Shown piece after piece: positions 30,334 to 32,326 of a stretch of DNA of 32,326 nt. This DNA is from Streptomyces ipomoeae 91-03 (GTDB taxonomy: Bacteria; Actinomycetota; Actinomycetes; Streptomycetales; Streptomycetaceae). How positions within the stretch are numbered: position 1 is the stretch's first letter; each line of letters starts with the position of its first letter. The DNA is taken from the NCBI RefSeq assembly GCF_000317595.1, contig NZ_AEJC01000624.1, forward strand, positions 1 through 32,326, read 5' to 3'. The notes beneath the pieces were generated by a model. It ran no database searches, was not told the origin of the DNA, and was given only the letters and a program-made list of their open reading frames with translations. The position numbers and the translations under genes are program-made.

Positions 30334-31182
30334 TCAGACGGCTGCCGTGGCGGTCCGGATCTCCTCCGCGAAGCGATCCGACGCGTCACGCAGCGCGGCG
30401 GCGTCGGGACCGTGACGAAGGACACCTCGACTGACGTTCGGGACCACATTGCGCACAGCGGCCCCGAAGGCCGCCGGAAGGTCGGCCGGCGTGGCTCCCT
30501 GGGCACCGATTCCGGGTGCGAGCAGAGGTCCGTTGATGTCGAGGTCGTACGACGAGAGGTCACCCAGGGTGGCACCGACGACGGCGCCGAAGGACCCCAT
30601 GGGCTCCTCCCCCGCGTTCTCGGCCGCCAGGTGCGCCAGCATCGTCGCCCCGACGTTCCGCCCGGCAGGGTCCTCGGTGCGGACCGCGTGCTGCACCTCG
30701 CCGCCCTCCGGGTTGGAGGTCAGCGCCAGCACGAACAGCCCGGCGCCGCTCTCGCGCGCGAGGTCCACGGCCGGCTTCAGGGAGCCGTAGCCCAGGTACG
30801 GGGAGACCGTCAGCGCGTCCGAGAACAGGGGCGCGTCCTTGTGCAGGAAGGTCTCGGCGTACGCGGCCATGGTGGAGCCGATGTCACCGCGCTTGGCGTC
30901 CATGACGACCAGGGCACCGGCCGCCCGTGCCTCCTGGACCGACTTCTCCAGGACGGCGATGCCGCGTGACCCGAAGCGCTCGAAGAACGCGCTCTGCGGC
31001 TTGAGGACGGCCACCCGGTCCGCCAGCGCCTCGACGACCGTGCGGCTGAAGCGCTCCAGGCCGGCGATGTCGTCGTCCAGGCCCCAGGACGCGAGCAGGG
31101 AGGCGTGCGGGTCGATGCCGACGCACAGGGGGCCGCGCTCGTCCATGGCTCGGCGCAGCCGCGCACCGAAGGTCTCGGTCAT
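30334..31182 (-). CDS. pyrF: Orotidine 5'-phosphate decarboxylase (type 2)
   Basis: The last step of UMP synthesis. It has 282 residues from ATG 31182, which overlaps the pyrD stop as ATGA, so translation is probably coupled. It belongs to the longer, mycobacterial-type class. The catalytic D-x-K-x-x-D array is in VVMDAKRGDIGST, preceded by KPQSAFFERFGSRG. Phosphate-binding follows near the end in LLAPGIGAQGATP and FGAAVRNVVPNVSRGVL. The orotate substrate comes from the product of the neighbouring pyrD. Confidence 0.96.
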   Translation of the reverse strand: MTETFGARLRRAMDERGPLCVGIDPHASLLASWGLDDDIAGLERFSRTVVEALADRVAVLKPQSAFFERFGSRGIAVLEKSVQEARAAGALVVMDAKRGDIGSTMAAYAETFLHKDAPLFSDALTVSPYLGYGSLKPAVDLARESGAGLFVLALTSNPEGGEVQHAVRTEDPAGRNVGATMLAHLAAENAGEEPMGSFGAVVGATLGDLSSYDLDINGPLLAPGIGAQGATPADLPAAFGAAVRNVVPNVSRGVLRHGPDAAALRDASDRFAEEIRTATAAV

Positions 31183-32288
31183 GCCGTCTTCTTCCTGACG
31201 TCGGCGCCGACCGCGTCGGCGAGGGAGGCGTACGGGCTGGTGCGCAGGCGTGCGGCGAGGCCCTTGTGGACGGCACGGGCCCAGAAGGGGCCCTCGTAGA
31301 TGAAGGCGCTGTAGCCCTGGACCAGGGTGGCACCGGCGAGGATGCGCTGCCAGGCGTCGTCGGCGTTCTCGATGCCTCCGACGCTCACCAGGGTGATCCG
31401 GTCGCCCACGCGCGCGTGGAGGCGGCGCAGCACTGCAAGGGAGCGGCCCTTCAGGGGCGCTCCGGAGAGACCACCCGTCTCCTTGACCAGGGAGGGTTCG
31501 GATTTCAAACCGAGTCCCTCGCGCGCGATGGTGGTGTTCGTGGCGATGATCCCGTCCAGGCCCAGCTCCACGGCGAGGTCGGCGACGGCGTCGATGTCCT
31601 CGTCGGCGAGGTCCGGCGCGATCTTCACCAGCAGCGGCACCCGGCGCGTGCGCACCGTGCGGTCGGCGGCCTCGCGCACGGCGGTGAGCAGGGGGCGCAG
31701 CGCCTCGGTGGCCTGGAGGTCGCGCAGGCCGGGCGTGTTGGGCGAGGAGACGTTCACGACCAGGTAGTCGGCGTACGGCGCGAGCCGCTCGGTGGACTTC
31801 ACATAGTCCGCGGCGGCTTCATCGTCGGGGACGACCTTGGTCTTGCCGATGTTGACGCCCACGACGGTCTTGAAGACGGGCGTACGGGAAGCGAGGCGCG
31901 CGGCGACCGCGAGCGAGCCCTCGTTGTTGAAGCCCATGCGGTTGATCAGGGCGCGGTCGGCGACCAGGCGGAACAGCCGCTTCTTGGGGTTGCCGGGCTG
32001 GGCGTCGCCCGTCACCGTGCCGATCTCGACGTGGTCGAAGCCGAGCATCGACATGGCGTCGATCGCGATGGCGTTCTTGTCGAAGCCTGCGGCCAGCCCG
32101 AACGGGCCGTGCATGCGCAGCCCGAACGCCTCGGTGCGCAGTTCCTCGTAGCGGGGCGCGAGCACGGCGGCGACGAAGGTGCGCAGCACGGGGATGCGGA
32201 CGGCGAGGCGGATCCAGCGGAAGGCCAGGTAGTGGGCCTCCTCCGGGTCCATCCGTGTGAAAACCAGACGGAAGAACAGCTTGTACAT
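31179..32288 (-). CDS. pyrD: Dihydroorotate dehydrogenase, class 2 (quinone-linked)
   Basis: Oxidises dihydroorotate to orotate with FMN, passing electrons to membrane quinone. It has 369 residues from ATG 32288. The amphipathic N-terminus (MYKLFFRLVFTRMDPEEAHYLAFRW) is the class 2 membrane-association domain. The barrel shows FGLAAGFDKNAIAIDAM, HVEIGTVTGDAQPGNPKKRLFRL, NRMGFNNEG, and the active-site NVSSPNTPGLRDLQ with the catalytic Ser in VSSPNTPG. FMN-phosphate binding is in VSVGGIENADDAWQRILAGA. It overlaps pyrF by four bases, so the two form the tail of the pyrimidine operon. Confidence 0.96.
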   Translation of the reverse strand: MYKLFFRLVFTRMDPEEAHYLAFRWIRLAVRIPVLRTFVAAVLAPRYEELRTEAFGLRMHGPFGLAAGFDKNAIAIDAMSMLGFDHVEIGTVTGDAQPGNPKKRLFRLVADRALINRMGFNNEGSLAVAARLASRTPVFKTVVGVNIGKTKVVPDDEAAADYVKSTERLAPYADYLVVNVSSPNTPGLRDLQATEALRPLLTAVREAADRTVRTRRVPLLVKIAPDLADEDIDAVADLAVELGLDGIIATNTTIAREGLGLKSEPSLVKETGGLSGAPLKGRSLAVLRRLHARVGDRITLVSVGGIENADDAWQRILAGATLVQGYSAFIYEGPFWARAVHKGLAARLRTSPYASLADAVGADVRKKTA

Positions 32289-32326
32289 CTCGAAAGTCCT
32301 CAGGGGTCCTCGTGGGGAGCGGGGTC

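Noticed and set aside
1..32326. tRNA or rRNA genes and a secondary-metabolite gene cluster
   Set aside because: I saw no cloverleaf or rRNA sequence and no polyketide, peptide or terpene synthase genes; the window is mainly core metabolism plus one IS.

Overview
This is a high-GC chromosomal window with the codon use, GTG starts and gene order of a Streptomyces (or close actinomycete) core chromosome. The right part reads pyrD, pyrF, sIHF, gmk, rpoZ, coaBC, metK, priA, then fmt, rsmB and rpe, nearly all on the minus strand. This block is well known from Streptomyces genomes. I used sequence, motifs and remembered family knowledge only; no database search was possible.

Layout. 1-3.9 kb: the tail of an MFS transporter, a membrane-anchored GH6 glycosidase, a DUF5995-like protein and a luciferase-like (F420/FMN) oxidoreductase. 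3.9-9.7 kb, all minus: a flavin L-amino-acid 2-monooxygenase that closely resembles lysine 2-monooxygenase (DavB), a nitrilase-type amidase (DavA-like), an MFS transporter, an Lrp/AsnC regulator and a decayed APC amino-acid permease. Together they look like an amino-acid uptake, oxidation and amide-hydrolysis module whose permease has died. 9.7-14.6 kb: a GNAT acetyltransferase, a GuaB1-type GMP reductase, an orphan barstar-like protein, a SorC-type regulator and rpe. 14.7-17.6 kb, plus strand: an MMPL/RND-type exporter and a small helical protein. 17.6-20.3 kb: rsmB and fmt.

Between fmt and priA the housekeeping block is interrupted by about 3 kb of accessory DNA. It holds a strongly strand-asymmetric C-rich stretch with predicted G-quadruplex potential on the minus strand, a small HTH-type protein with a repeat tail, and an IS110-family element. 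The IS has a roughly 250-base structured leader where a bridge RNA would be expected. 23.5-32.3 kb returns to core genes: replication restart, S-adenosylmethionine, coenzyme A, RNA polymerase omega, guanylate kinase, the nucleoid protein sIHF and the last pyrimidine steps.

The most interesting items are the Dav-like module with shared TTGCG motifs upstream of both ends, the quasi-palindrome exactly at the first frame break of the dead permease, the IS110 leader RNA candidate, and the G-quadruplex-prone tract. I do not see a clearly unprecedented multi-gene system.
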